Positions 7,004-14,642 of a DNA stretch of 15,872 bases are shown piece by piece. The stretch is from Flemingiibacterium sp045636265 (GTDB lineage: Bacteria; Bacillota; Clostridia; Oscillospirales; CAG-272), in assembly GCA_045636265.1 (NCBI GenBank), contig JAZTXD010000065.1, positions 1-15,872 on the forward strand, read 5' to 3'. The notes beneath the pieces were generated by a model. The model ran no database searches. It had not been told where the DNA came from and worked only from the letters and a program-made list of their open reading frames with translations. Positions within the stretch are counted from its first letter, which is position 1. The number at the start of each line of letters is the position of its first letter. The translations under genes and the position numbers were made by a program.

Positions 7004-7717
7004 ATGATAGAATTCAGAGATGTAAAAAAAATATATCCAAACGGTACCGTTGCGCTTGACGGGGTGAATCTTCGTATTAACGACGGCGAGTTCGTTTTTA
7101 TCGTCGGAGAATCCGGTGCCGGTAAAACCACGCTTACAAAACTGCTTCTTCGCGAAGAAAAAGCATCCGGAGGAAATCTTATTGTGCGCTGCACAAAGGA
7201 TGACGGAAAGAGAAAGCAGCCGGTCGTATACGACCTTACTAAAATTTCCAACTTCAAGGTTCCGCACTATAGAAGAGAACTCGGAGTGGTTTTCCAGGAT
7301 TTCCGTCTGTTCCCCAATAAAACCGTATTCGAGAACGTGGCATTTGCTATGCAGGTTGTCGGTGAATCCAACCGTATAATAAAGAAACGCGTGCCCGCAA
7401 TACTCAATATCGTAAATCTTACGGAAAAGCATAACTGCTATCCGAATCAGCTTTCGGGCGGTGAGCAGCAGCGCGTTGCGCTTGCACGTGCGCTGGCAAA
7501 CAATCCCCAGATAATAATTGCGGACGAGCCTACGGGTAATATTGACCCGAAGATGAGTCTTGAAATTATGAATCTGCTGCTTAAAATTCATAAGCGCGGC
7601 AAAACTGTTATTGTTGTTACACATGAAAAGAGCCTCGTTGACTATTTCCAGCAGCGAGTTATAACAATCGAAGGCGGTAAAGTTGTCAGCGACGGTGTCG
7701 GAGGTATGAATGTATGA
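7004..7717 (+). CDS. ftsE: Cell-division ATP-binding protein FtsE
   Basis: Cytosolic ABC ATPase that pairs with FtsX and drives activation of extracellular peptidoglycan hydrolases rather than transport. The 237 residues have the Walker A GESGAGKTT (35-43), the Q-loop in VFQDFRLFP (Q98), the ABC signature LSGGEQQ (150-156), Walker B IIIADE (170-175) and the H-loop histidine H207. VFQDFRL is typical of FtsE. The protein is longer than the usual 222-228 residues because of a charged insertion around 62-77, between the first beta strands and the HYRRELGVVFQ strand. The ATG is preceded by ACGGAG 12 bases upstream, a somewhat long spacing. The gene overlaps ftsX by four bases (ATGA), implying translational coupling. 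Confidence 0.96.
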   Translation: MIEFRDVKKIYPNGTVALDGVNLRINDGEFVFIVGESGAGKTTLTKLLLREEKASGGNLIVRCTKDDGKRKQPVVYDLTKISNFKVPHYRRELGVVFQDFRLFPNKTVFENVAFAMQVVGESNRIIKKRVPAILNIVNLTEKHNCYPNQLSGGEQQRVALARALANNPQIIIADEPTGNIDPKMSLEIMNLLLKIHKRGKTVIVVTHEKSLVDYFQQRVITIEGGKVVSDGVGGMNV

Positions 7718-8607
7718 GAAGATATAAATTTACATACTTCCTCGGGCAGTGTTTCAAGGGACTGTGGAGAAACGGTATTATGACCGCGGCGTCCATAACT
7801 GTACTTATGAGCTGCCTTGTTGTTGTCGGAAGCTTCTCGCTTCTTATCCTGAATATCAACGAAAACCTTGAAAATCTCGCACTTTTAAATGAGATTGTCG
7901 TTTTCATAGACGAAACAAAAACCGACGAGGAGGTTGAGGCAATCGGTGAAAAAATCCGCAGCTTTGAAAATGTTTCGGATGTTAGGCTGATTACAAAGGA
8001 AGAAGCGCTTGAAGAGGAAAAGGAAAAATATGCGCAGTATTCCGGACTTTACGAGCTGGTTGAGGGAGATAACCCTTTGAGGGACTCGTTTGTGATTCGT
8101 TATAAGGATAATTCGATGGTATCAACACTTGATTATCAGCTTAGAAATATGAGCGATGAGGGTGTTGTAAAGGTAAATAACCGCCTTGACCTTGCAACCA
8201 AGATTGAAGATATCAAGAGCGGTATTTCACTGGTACTTGTATGGTTTATGGCTATACTGCTTGTAGTGTCGGTGTTTGTCATTATAAATACCATAAAGCT
8301 TGCAGTGCATGCAAGAAGGGCTGAAATTGCCATTATGCGCTATATCGGTGCTACACAGTGGTTTGTAATGCTTCCGTTCGTTATGGAAGGTATTGTCATA
8401 GGTCTTATATCGGCTGTATTGGCATTCTTCTTGGAGTGGTATATGTACGGATATGTCGTATCTATGATCGGTGTGAGCTTTAATTTCCTTACAATACTTG
8501 ATTTTGTGGAAATTTGGCCGATGCTTGCATGTGCATTCCTTGGTATAGGCGTCATGACTGGTATAATCGGAAGTACCATTTCCACAAGAAAACATCTGAA
8601 AGCATAA
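7714..8607 (+). CDS. ftsX: Cell-division permease-like protein FtsX
   Basis: Membrane partner of FtsE that passes ATPase-driven movement to an extracellular wall hydrolase. The 297 residues show the FtsX plan: a cytosolic N-terminus, TM1 (about 22-48), an extracellular domain (about 49-170), then TM2 (171-198), TM3 (216-243) and TM4 (265-290). The cytosolic loop after TM2 carries RRAEIAIMRYIGAT (201-214), the conserved FtsX segment at the ATPase interface. The start codon overlaps the ftsE stop. A secreted coiled-coil M23 hydrolase lies 27 bases downstream and is the obvious candidate for the protein controlled by this FtsEX pair. Confidence 0.95.
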   Translation: MRRYKFTYFLGQCFKGLWRNGIMTAASITVLMSCLVVVGSFSLLILNINENLENLALLNEIVVFIDETKTDEEVEAIGEKIRSFENVSDVRLITKEEALEEEKEKYAQYSGLYELVEGDNPLRDSFVIRYKDNSMVSTLDYQLRNMSDEGVVKVNNRLDLATKIEDIKSGISLVLVWFMAILLVVSVFVIINTIKLAVHARRAEIAIMRYIGATQWFVMLPFVMEGIVIGLISAVLAFFLEWYMYGYVVSMIGVSFNFLTILDFVEIWPMLACAFLGIGVMTGIIGSTISTRKHLKA

Positions 8608-8634
8608 TATAAAGTCTTAAAAGGAGGTCACTTA

Positions 8635-9846
8635 GTGAATAGCAGTAAAAAGACCACTTTTGACTCTGTGAGAAAAAAGACTGTACGTGCATCTGCATTG
8701 GTGCTGTGTTTAGTGTTGGCTGTACTCATGATACCGGCCACATCGCAGCCTGTATCGGCAAAACTTTCGGATGCAAACTCACAAAAGCTTGAGGCGCAGA
8801 TTGCCGCTCTGAACGAACAGATGGAGAATCTGCAAACTCAGATCACGGGTACAAAGGACGATATTGACGCGGCGATTGCTAATAAGAAAAAACTTGATAG
8901 CGAGATGAATATTCTTATTCAGAAGATCGCGCTTACAAATCAGCTTATTGAAGAGCTTTCAAACAATATCGCACAGAAGGACGGAGAAATCCTCGAAAGA
9001 GAGGCGGCATATGCCGATAAGTACGCTCTGTTTAAGGAGCGTTTGCGTGTTACACATGAGGAAGGTCAGATAACATATATTGAGCTTCTGTTCGGCGCAC
9101 AGAGCCTTTCCGATTTCCTTTCGCGTGTTGACAGAGTCGGAGCTATGCTTGAGTATGATACCAAAATCATGCAGCAGCTCAAGGATGAAAAAGCCGATCT
9201 TGAAACGGTAAGAGCAGATTATCAGAGCAAAAAGCAGGTGCAGGAAGAGTATCTCGCTCAGCTCAAGGCAGACGAGGATGAACTTGAAAAGAAGAAAACA
9301 GAGGCTGCAAGCTATCTGACCAAGCTTCAGAAAAACGAGAGCACGTATCTTGCAATGCTCGAGAAGATGGATGCCGAGGAGCAGAAGCTTCAGGCTGATC
9401 TTGAAAAGTATCTCAAAGAGCTTCAGGAAAAAGAAAATTCCAAGTTCGTCGGCGGAAAGTTCATGTGGCCTGTCCCCACAAAATACACAAGAGTATCTTC
9501 TCCGTACGGCGGGCGTACAAGTCCCATTACCGGTAAGTGGGAATTCCATAACGGTATAGACATTCCCGCGTCGTACGGTGTGGATATATACGCTTCCAAC
9601 TCCGGAACAGTTACCAAGGCGGAATATCACTGGAGTTACGGCAATTACATAATGGTTGACCACGGCGGCGGATATGCTACATTGTACGCTCACTGCTCGC
9701 AGATACTTGTTTCCAAAGGAGATAAGGTAAGCCGCGGCGATGTTATTGCAAAGGTTGGCTCAACCGGAAGCTCCACGGGAAATCACCTTCATTTCTCGCT
9801 TTATGAGAGCAGTAAACATACAGATCCGATGAAATTCTTTAAATGA
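8635..9846 (+). CDS. Secreted coiled-coil M23 peptidoglycan endopeptidase (EnvC-like, catalytically complete)
   Basis: Likely extracellular peptidoglycan hydrolase of 403 residues, gated by FtsEX. It starts at a GTG set 6 bases after a perfect AAGGAGGT site. A basic N-terminus and hydrophobic core form a signal peptide with a probable cleavage near PVSA-KL (about 42). Residues 45-270 are a long coiled coil broken by a LLFGAQSLSDFL segment (151-162), which in FtsEX-linked proteins lies between the coils. The C-terminal LytM/M23 domain (about 276-403) has HNGID (H305, D309), H353 in LYAHC and HLH (H384, H386). All zinc ligands and catalytic histidines are therefore present, unlike the degenerate LytM domain of E. 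coli EnvC. It should cut peptidoglycan itself, which makes it closer to a direct FtsEX-controlled hydrolase. Confidence 0.92.
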   Translation: MNSSKKTTFDSVRKKTVRASALVLCLVLAVLMIPATSQPVSAKLSDANSQKLEAQIAALNEQMENLQTQITGTKDDIDAAIANKKKLDSEMNILIQKIALTNQLIEELSNNIAQKDGEILEREAAYADKYALFKERLRVTHEEGQITYIELLFGAQSLSDFLSRVDRVGAMLEYDTKIMQQLKDEKADLETVRADYQSKKQVQEEYLAQLKADEDELEKKKTEAASYLTKLQKNESTYLAMLEKMDAEEQKLQADLEKYLKELQEKENSKFVGGKFMWPVPTKYTRVSSPYGGRTSPITGKWEFHNGIDIPASYGVDIYASNSGTVTKAEYHWSYGNYIMVDHGGGYATLYAHCSQILVSKGDKVSRGDVIAKVGSTGSSTGNHLHFSLYESSKHTDPMKFFK

Positions 9847-9865
9847 TTTAAGCGGAGTAAACTAA

Positions 9866-11068
9866 ATGTCAAAGAAAATTTCTATAGGAATGACACTGGT
9901 ACTTATGCTGCTTGTTGCCGTTCTTACATTTCAGATCACATTTGTATCGTTAAACAGTAAGTATTCAAAAGCAGTTGATGAGCTTACAAAGGATATGGAT
10001 GTGTACACAAAGCTCGCAGATATCGATTCTATGTATAGAGAGTACTATATAGGGGAAATTGACGAGAAAGAACTCACCGATTATATCATGAGAGGATATA
10101 TCGCCGGAACCGGTGATAAATACGCATATTACCTCAGTACAGAGGAGTTTGCGGACATGATGTCCGATACCAATGCCGAATTTGTTGGTGTAGGTGTTCG
10201 CGTTATCTGGGTTGATAACTCTATTGAAGTTGTCAACGTAATGCCCGATTCTCCCGCGCTTGAGGCAGGCATTATGCCCGGTGACTTTGTTGTTGCCGTT
10301 GAGGGTGTTTCTGTTGCAGAGCTTGGATACAACGAGAGTATCAATCGCATGCTCGGTGAAGAGGGAACAACTGCTAGCTTTACGGTATACCGTGATGGCG
10401 AGAATATCGAGTTCAGTATCGTGCGTGCAAAAATAAACGAATCAACGGTTATGTACCGCGTTCACGAGACTGATCCGACTATCGGAATTATTCAGATAAT
10501 TGAGTTTGACCTTGGAACCACCGAACAGTTCAAAGCGGCGTGCGATGAACTTATCGCATGCGGTGTTACAAGATTTGTTTTCGATGTACGTAACAATCCG
10601 GGCGGAAATCTTACCGCTATCTGTGAGGTGCTCGACTATCTCCTTCCGAAGGGACCGATTGTCCACATCCAGTATAAGGACGGAACCAAGAGAACTATCG
10701 ACTCCGATAAAAATCAGATTGAAACTCCGTGTGTCGTACTCATAAACGAAAGTACAGCAAGCGCCGGAGAGTTGTTTGCTTCTGCAATCAAGGACTATAA
10801 GCGCGGTGCACTTGTTGGAACCACAACTTACGGCAAGGGTACGATGCAGAACATAATCGAGCTTTCGGACGGTTCCGGATTCGGTATTTCGACGGCACTG
10901 TATTATCCGCCGTATTCCGATAATTACGAGGGCGTGGGCGTTACACCGGACTATCCGTGCGAAATGTCGGAAGAAGTCGCCAATGTCAATATATATAAGC
11001 TTACAGATACACAGGATACACAGCTGGTGAAGGCTGTTGAGGTGTTAAATTCCGCCTCGGCTGAATAA
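9866..11068 (+). CDS. S41-family carboxyl-terminal processing protease with PDZ domain
   Basis: Membrane-anchored serine protease of the CtpA/CtpB/Prc family, 400 residues. An N-terminal hydrophobic segment (about 6-28) forms a signal anchor. The PDZ domain spans about 100-185 (GVGVRVIW, PDSPALEAGIMPGD). The peptidase core has VRNNPGGNL (241-249), the nucleophile S299 in NESTASAGE, and K324 and Q328 in YGKGTMQ. The 25- and 4-residue spacings match the Ser-Lys-Gln triad of CtpB, so it should be active. It begins 19 bases after the M23 hydrolase gene and probably shares the ftsEX transcript. S41 proteases next to FtsEX hydrolases may process or degrade the hydrolase or its regulators; that link is inference from position. 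I have not chosen between ctpA and ctpB as a name. Confidence 0.93.
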   Translation: MSKKISIGMTLVLMLLVAVLTFQITFVSLNSKYSKAVDELTKDMDVYTKLADIDSMYREYYIGEIDEKELTDYIMRGYIAGTGDKYAYYLSTEEFADMMSDTNAEFVGVGVRVIWVDNSIEVVNVMPDSPALEAGIMPGDFVVAVEGVSVAELGYNESINRMLGEEGTTASFTVYRDGENIEFSIVRAKINESTVMYRVHETDPTIGIIQIIEFDLGTTEQFKAACDELIACGVTRFVFDVRNNPGGNLTAICEVLDYLLPKGPIVHIQYKDGTKRTIDSDKNQIETPCVVLINESTASAGELFASAIKDYKRGALVGTTTYGKGTMQNIIELSDGSGFGISTALYYPPYSDNYEGVGVTPDYPCEMSEEVANVNIYKLTDTQDTQLVKAVEVLNSASAE

Positions 11069-11094
11069 ATCGGCACATTACAGAATAAAATCCG

Positions 11095-11119
11095 TTTGGA
11101 CACACAGTGCGGTGCCAAA
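11095..11119 (+). other. Short hairpin in the greA leader
   Basis: TTTGG (11095-11099) plus CAC (11101-11103) can pair with GTG (11112-11114) plus CCAAA (11115-11119), with one bulged A and an 8-base loop. No U-tract follows. The 99-base gap between the protease gene and greA otherwise holds only the AAGGAG site at 11152-11157, and I see no convincing promoter there. Confidence 0.3.
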
Positions 11120-11167
11120 ACATTAATATCAATAAAGAAACACAACATTTTAAGGAGATATACTATC

Positions 11168-11650
11168 ATGGCAAACAAACCTTTAGTTCTTACCCCCGAG
11201 GGACTCAAAATAATGACCGAGGAGCTTGAATATTTAAAGAATGTCAAGCGTGTCGAGGTTAAGGAGCAGATCGCAATCGCACGTTCCTTCGGTGACCTTT
11301 CCGAGAACAGCGAATACGATGAGGCAAAGAATGAGCAGGCAAAGGTTGAGTCCCGTATTCAGGAGCTCGAACAGCTTCTCAAGAATGTGGTTCTCGTAAA
11401 CGAAGAGGATCTCAATTCCGGTATCGCAAACGTTGGTACTACTGTACGTGTATACGATGAGGAGTTTGACGAGGAAATCGAATACAACATCGTTGGTACG
11501 AATGAGGTTGACCCTCTGAAGAACAATATTTCCGACCAGTCACCTATCGGTAATGCACTTATCGGTAAGAAGGTTGACGATATTGCCGAGGTTGAGGCTC
11601 CTTCCGGAGTAATCAAGCTCAAGATTCTTGAGATTCGCAAGAAGTCATAA
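11168..11650 (+). CDS. greA: Transcription elongation factor GreA
   Basis: Rescues backtracked RNA polymerase by inserting a coiled coil into the secondary channel and stimulating transcript cleavage. The 160 residues match the usual length. The N-terminal coiled coil (about 8-75) carries the acidic tip GDLSENSEY with D43 and E46, the residues that complete the polymerase Mg site. The C-terminal FKBP-like domain (about 80-158) includes SPIGNALIGKKVDD, typical of GreA. The ATG at 11168 follows AAGGAG with a 10-base spacing. An in-frame ATG at 11096 would add 24 non-family residues. lysS follows 55 bases later on the same strand, a common pairing in Firmicutes. Confidence 0.97.
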   Translation: MANKPLVLTPEGLKIMTEELEYLKNVKRVEVKEQIAIARSFGDLSENSEYDEAKNEQAKVESRIQELEQLLKNVVLVNEEDLNSGIANVGTTVRVYDEEFDEEIEYNIVGTNEVDPLKNNISDQSPIGNALIGKKVDDIAEVEAPSGVIKLKILEIRKKS

Positions 11651-11705
11651 CCGAAGAAAACAGAATTATCAGTTTCAGAAAAATACACGCGAAAGGAAAA
11701 ATAAA

Positions 11706-13223
11706 ATGGCAGAGAACGAGAGAAACACTCAGGCGGAAAATCAGTCCGCTCCCATGACTGACAAAGAACTTAATCAGCTTCGCCAGGTAAGACGCGATAA
11801 GCTCGCGGCTCTCCAGGCTGAGGGCAACGATCCCTTTGTCAACACAAAATATGATGTAACACACCACACAATCGATATAAAGAACAACTACAGCGAGCTT
11901 GAGGGCAAAGAGGTAAGCATTGCCGGACGTATGATGTCAAAGCGCGTTATGGGTAAGGCTTCCTTCTGCAACATTCTCGACCTCAAGGGAAATATCCAGT
12001 GCTACGTTGCACGCGATGACCTTGGCGAGACTGAATATGCGGCGTTCAAGAAGCTTGACATCGGTGATATCGTTGGTATAGTCGGAACTGCTTTCACCAC
12101 AAAGACCGGTGAAATATCCGTTCACGCTTCCAAGGTAACACTTCTTTCCAAGAGCCTCCAGATACTTCCCGAGAAGTTCCACGGACTCACAAATACCGAT
12201 ACACGTTACCGTCAGCGTTACGTTGACCTTATAATGAATACAGAGTCGCGCGATACATTCGTAAAGCGCTCGAAGATAATCAGCACTATCAGAAGATTCC
12301 TCGATGCACAGGGCTTTATGGAGGTTGAAACCCCCATGCTCGTTTCCAATGCGGGCGGCGCGGCGGCAAGACCGTTTGAAACCCATTTCAACGCGCTTGA
12401 CGAGGACTTCAAACTCCGAATTTCGCTTGAACTTTACTTAAAGCGTCTTATCGTAGGCGGCCTTGAGAGAGTTTACGAGATCGGACGCGTATTCAGAAAC
12501 GAGGGTCTTGACACCCGTCACAATCCCGAGTTTACGCTCATGGAGCTTTACCAGGCGTACACCGATTACCACGGTATGATGGATCTTACCGAGAATATGT
12601 TCCGCTATGTTGCAAACGAAGTGCTCGGCACAACCAAGATCGTATACAACGGCGTTGAAATGGATCTCGGCAAGCCGTTTGAGCGCATTACTATGGTTGA
12701 TGCGGTTAAGAAGTATGCAGGCGTTGACTTCAAGGCAATCACCACCCTCGAGGAAGCGAGAAAGATCGCCGACGAGAAGGGCGTTCACTATGAAGACCGC
12801 CATACCAAGGGCGATATTCTCAACCTCTTCTTTGAGGAGTTCGTTGTGCATCACCTCATTCAGCCTACATTCCTCATGGATCACCCAGTTGAGATCTCAC
12901 CGCTTACCAAGAGAAAGCCCGACGATCCCGACTATGTTGAGCGCTTTGAGTTCTTCATGAACGGCTGGGAGATGGCAAACGCATATTCCGAGCTTAACGA
13001 TCCTATCGACCAGCGTGCGCGTTTCGCGGCGCAGGAAGAGCAGTTCGCAAAGGGTGACGAGGAAGCTAACCACACCGACGAGGACTTCCTTAACGCACTT
13101 GAGATCGGTATGCCCCCCACAGGCGGTATCGGCTACGGTATCGACCGTATGTGCATGCTGTTCACCGACTCTGCGGCTATCCGCGACGTTCTGCTGTTCC
13201 CCACGATGAAGAGCATTGACTAA
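11706..13223 (+). CDS. lysS: Lysyl-tRNA synthetase, class II
   Basis: Charges tRNA-Lys with lysine. The 505 residues comprise an N-terminal helix, an OB-fold anticodon-binding domain (about 66-165) and a class II catalytic core. Motif 1 is near FMEVETPML (204-212), motif 2 in RVYEIGRVFRNEG-RHNPEFT (255-277), and motif 3 GGIGYGIDR (473-481) is followed by RDVLLFP (493-499). GGAAARPFETHFNAL (217-231) is the LysRS-specific loop. I use the ATG at 11706, with GAAAGGA just upstream, giving a normal N-terminus; the more upstream reading frame runs back into greA. It is the last gene of this plus-strand group and is closed by a strong terminator. Confidence 0.97.
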   Translation: MAENERNTQAENQSAPMTDKELNQLRQVRRDKLAALQAEGNDPFVNTKYDVTHHTIDIKNNYSELEGKEVSIAGRMMSKRVMGKASFCNILDLKGNIQCYVARDDLGETEYAAFKKLDIGDIVGIVGTAFTTKTGEISVHASKVTLLSKSLQILPEKFHGLTNTDTRYRQRYVDLIMNTESRDTFVKRSKIISTIRRFLDAQGFMEVETPMLVSNAGGAAARPFETHFNALDEDFKLRISLELYLKRLIVGGLERVYEIGRVFRNEGLDTRHNPEFTLMELYQAYTDYHGMMDLTENMFRYVANEVLGTTKIVYNGVEMDLGKPFERITMVDAVKKYAGVDFKAITTLEEARKIADEKGVHYEDRHTKGDILNLFFEEFVVHHLIQPTFLMDHPVEISPLTKRKPDDPDYVERFEFFMNGWEMANAYSELNDPIDQRARFAAQEEQFAKGDEEANHTDEDFLNALEIGMPPTGGIGYGIDRMCMLFTDSAAIRDVLLFPTMKSID

Positions 13224-13269
13224 AATAAAATTACAGCCGCACCGAAAGGTGCGGCTGATTTTATTTTAT
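13224..13269 (+). terminator. Strong bidirectional terminator between lysS and the vanZ-like gene
   Basis: CAGCCGCACC (13234-13243) pairs perfectly with GGTGCGGCTG (13248-13257) around a GAAA tetraloop, followed by ATTTTATTTTAT. The flanking AAAATAAAAT before the stem mirrors that T-rich tail, so the element works from either strand. It ends the lysS transcript on the plus strand and can end the convergent radC-vanZ transcript on the minus strand. Confidence 0.93.
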
Positions 13270-13296
13270 CGGAGTTCACATTTTATGCTATAATTT

Positions 13297-13794
13297 TCAC
13301 TGTTTGCACCGGCTGCTTCGCTTTATACATCTGCCCAGCAAAGCTTGCAGTCCAAAACCCACCAAAACGCCAATCATATTCAGAATCAAATCGTCAATAT
13401 CAAAGCTGCCGAGAAGTGTAAACAGCTGCACGATTTCCGCGCACAGTAGGCAGACAAGCGAAATCAGTATGCACCGCCCAAATGTATGTGTGCGGTTACT
13501 TACATGTGGCAGTAAGAATCCGAGCGGCACGAACATAACGACATTACCGGCGAGATTAATGAACGCGTGTGTGTTCCAACGCTCACCAAGAGAGGTGGTG
13601 AATTCGACTATCGTGTGAAACGGTACGAGGTTCAACTTTCCGAGCAAATCGCGCCAATAATTATTAAACCAACCGCTGTGCGGAGAATTGATGATATGGA
13701 ACAGCCTTTGCCCGAACATCAGCCAAAGCATAAATAGACTATAGAGAGTAAATGCAGTATATACAAGTATATTTTTTACCTGCTTTTTCGTCAT
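13297..13794 (-). CDS. VanZ-family membrane protein
   Basis: Small integral membrane protein of 165 residues carrying the VanZ-like hallmarks: NLVPFHTI (55-62), INLAGNVVMFVPLGFLLP (79-96) and SFDIDDLILNMIG (130-142). About four hydrophobic segments are visible (9-28, 76-96, 106-127, 136-154). VanZ of the enterococcal vanA cluster gives low-level teicoplanin resistance, but most VanZ-like proteins in Clostridia lie outside resistance loci and have no assigned role, as here: no van genes are nearby. The start at 13794 follows AGGAGG with a 6-base spacing, whereas an upstream in-frame ATG lies inside the neighbouring radC-like gene. The gene begins 10 bases after the radC-like stop, and its Shine-Dalgarno overlaps that stop, so the two form one operon. 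Confidence 0.9.
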   Translation of the reverse strand: MTKKQVKNILVYTAFTLYSLFMLWLMFGQRLFHIINSPHSGWFNNYWRDLLGKLNLVPFHTIVEFTTSLGERWNTHAFINLAGNVVMFVPLGFLLPHVSNRTHTFGRCILISLVCLLCAEIVQLFTLLGSFDIDDLILNMIGVLVGFGLQALLGRCIKRSSRCKQ

Positions 13795-13804
13795 TTGCGC
13801 CCTC

Positions 13805-14518
13805 CTATAAATACAGTTCCTTTGTCGGTATACACTCGTCGTCGCTGATAACATAATACTCAACAAGCGTTATATCCATCATTCGCAGAACCTCTTCAAT
13901 GTACCGTGAGGCGTTTATGTCGCTTGTGGACGGATAACTTGCACGCTCGCCCGTCAGCCTTGCAAGCATAACATTATGGCTTCGGTATTTGATCGCGAGA
14001 TTTACGATACAGTAAAGCTCTTCTCGCGAACATGTAGGTGCACCTTTAGTGAGCGTTTCTGTTCGGATATGGCGCATGGCACCGTCAAACAGCGCTATTT
14101 CTGTGGTTTCAAATTTTACATTGCTGTTGGGTATAGGGAAGACTTCGCGTATGTCAAGCTCCTCCTCGTTTGGCGTACTGTTGTCAATGCTGCTGTGCAG
14201 ACGCCCAACGATACTGCCCGCAACACGAAGTAATGTCGCGCTCGATGTGCCGACTCCTTCAACATCCTCAAGCTCACCCTGCGGTGCATTCAGAAGCTCG
14301 GAGATATTGTTCTTGTATTTCTTCATAAGGAGCACAGCGCTGTCGCGTGTATCGCGTATTTTAACGGAGAAGAACATTAAAATTTCGATAAGATCACGCG
14401 CTGTTATACCCTTGTCATCAGTGCCGAGAAAGCGCTCGAACATGCGTGTGCGGTGACCGTCTGCACCGACCGGTTTTGCTTTCTTTGGCTTTTTGTCTTT
14501 GTTATCTGCTCCTGCCAA
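13805..14518 (-). CDS. RadC-family protein with a degenerate JAMM motif (probable pseudo-enzyme)
   Basis: The 237 residues follow the RadC layout. A basic tail comes first, then an N-terminal helix-hairpin-helix region (GHRTRMFERFL, about 21-31; DLIEILMFFSV; LEDVEGVG, 83-90). A JAB/MPN fold follows from about 130. RadC normally carries HNHPSG-x5-PSxxD, but here the aligned, equal-length segment is RLTGERASYPSTSD (187-200). Both histidines are lost and only PSxxD remains. The surrounding strands (IALFDGAMRHIRTETLTKG, YVISDDE) still match, so this is not a frameshift. Metal-dependent peptidase activity is not expected; RadC's function is unclear even when intact. I chose the TTG at 14518, which follows GGAGGG at good spacing, because the ATG at 14560 lies upstream of the promoter's -10. 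Confidence 0.85.
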   Translation of the reverse strand: MAGADNKDKKPKKAKPVGADGHRTRMFERFLGTDDKGITARDLIEILMFFSVKIRDTRDSAVLLMKKYKNNISELLNAPQGELEDVEGVGTSSATLLRVAGSIVGRLHSSIDNSTPNEEELDIREVFPIPNSNVKFETTEIALFDGAMRHIRTETLTKGAPTCSREELYCIVNLAIKYRSHNVMLARLTGERASYPSTSDINASRYIEEVLRMMDITLVEYYVISDDECIPTKELYL

Positions 14519-14550
14519 TGCTGTCCCTCCGTTAATGATCGTTATTATAC

Positions 14551-14579
14551 ATAATATCACATTTTCAGGTAATTTTCAA
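14551..14579 (-). promoter_or_regulatory. Promoter of the radC-vanZ operon
   Basis: Read on the minus strand, TTGAAA (14574-14579) and TATTAT (14551-14556) are separated by 17 bases. Transcription would begin near 14545, about 27 bases before the TTG start. It is divergent from the T-box promoter, with 28 bases between the two -35 boxes. Confidence 0.72.
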
Positions 14580-14607
14580 GGCAGTACAGATAAATTTTAA
14601 AAATCTA

Positions 14608-14636
14608 TTGACAAGGCGAAAATCATGTGCTACAAT
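14608..14636 (+). promoter_or_regulatory. Promoter of the tryptophan T-box leader
   Basis: TTGACA (14608-14613), a 17-base spacer and TACAAT (14631-14636) form a near-perfect sigma-A promoter. The predicted transcription start near 14643 lies just before the first stem of the T-box leader. Confidence 0.88.
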
Positions 14637-14642
14637 ATTACT

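Noticed and set aside
6899..7624. 241-codon minus-strand frame opposite ftsE
   Set aside because: It covers the conserved ABC motifs of ftsE in reverse, so it is a shadow frame.
8959..9693. 244-codon minus-strand frame opposite the M23 hydrolase
   Set aside because: Leucine-rich appearance comes from reading the Glu/Lys coiled-coil codons backwards.
13919..13963. Frameshift as the cause of the missing RadC HNHPSG motif
   Set aside because: The replacement segment has the same length as the canonical one and conserved residues continue in frame on both sides, so substitution explains it better.
14519..14560. ATG at 14560 as the start of the RadC-like gene
   Set aside because: It lies upstream of the -10 box at 14551-14556 and so would not be transcribed from that promoter; the TTG at 14518 has GGAGGG at good spacing.
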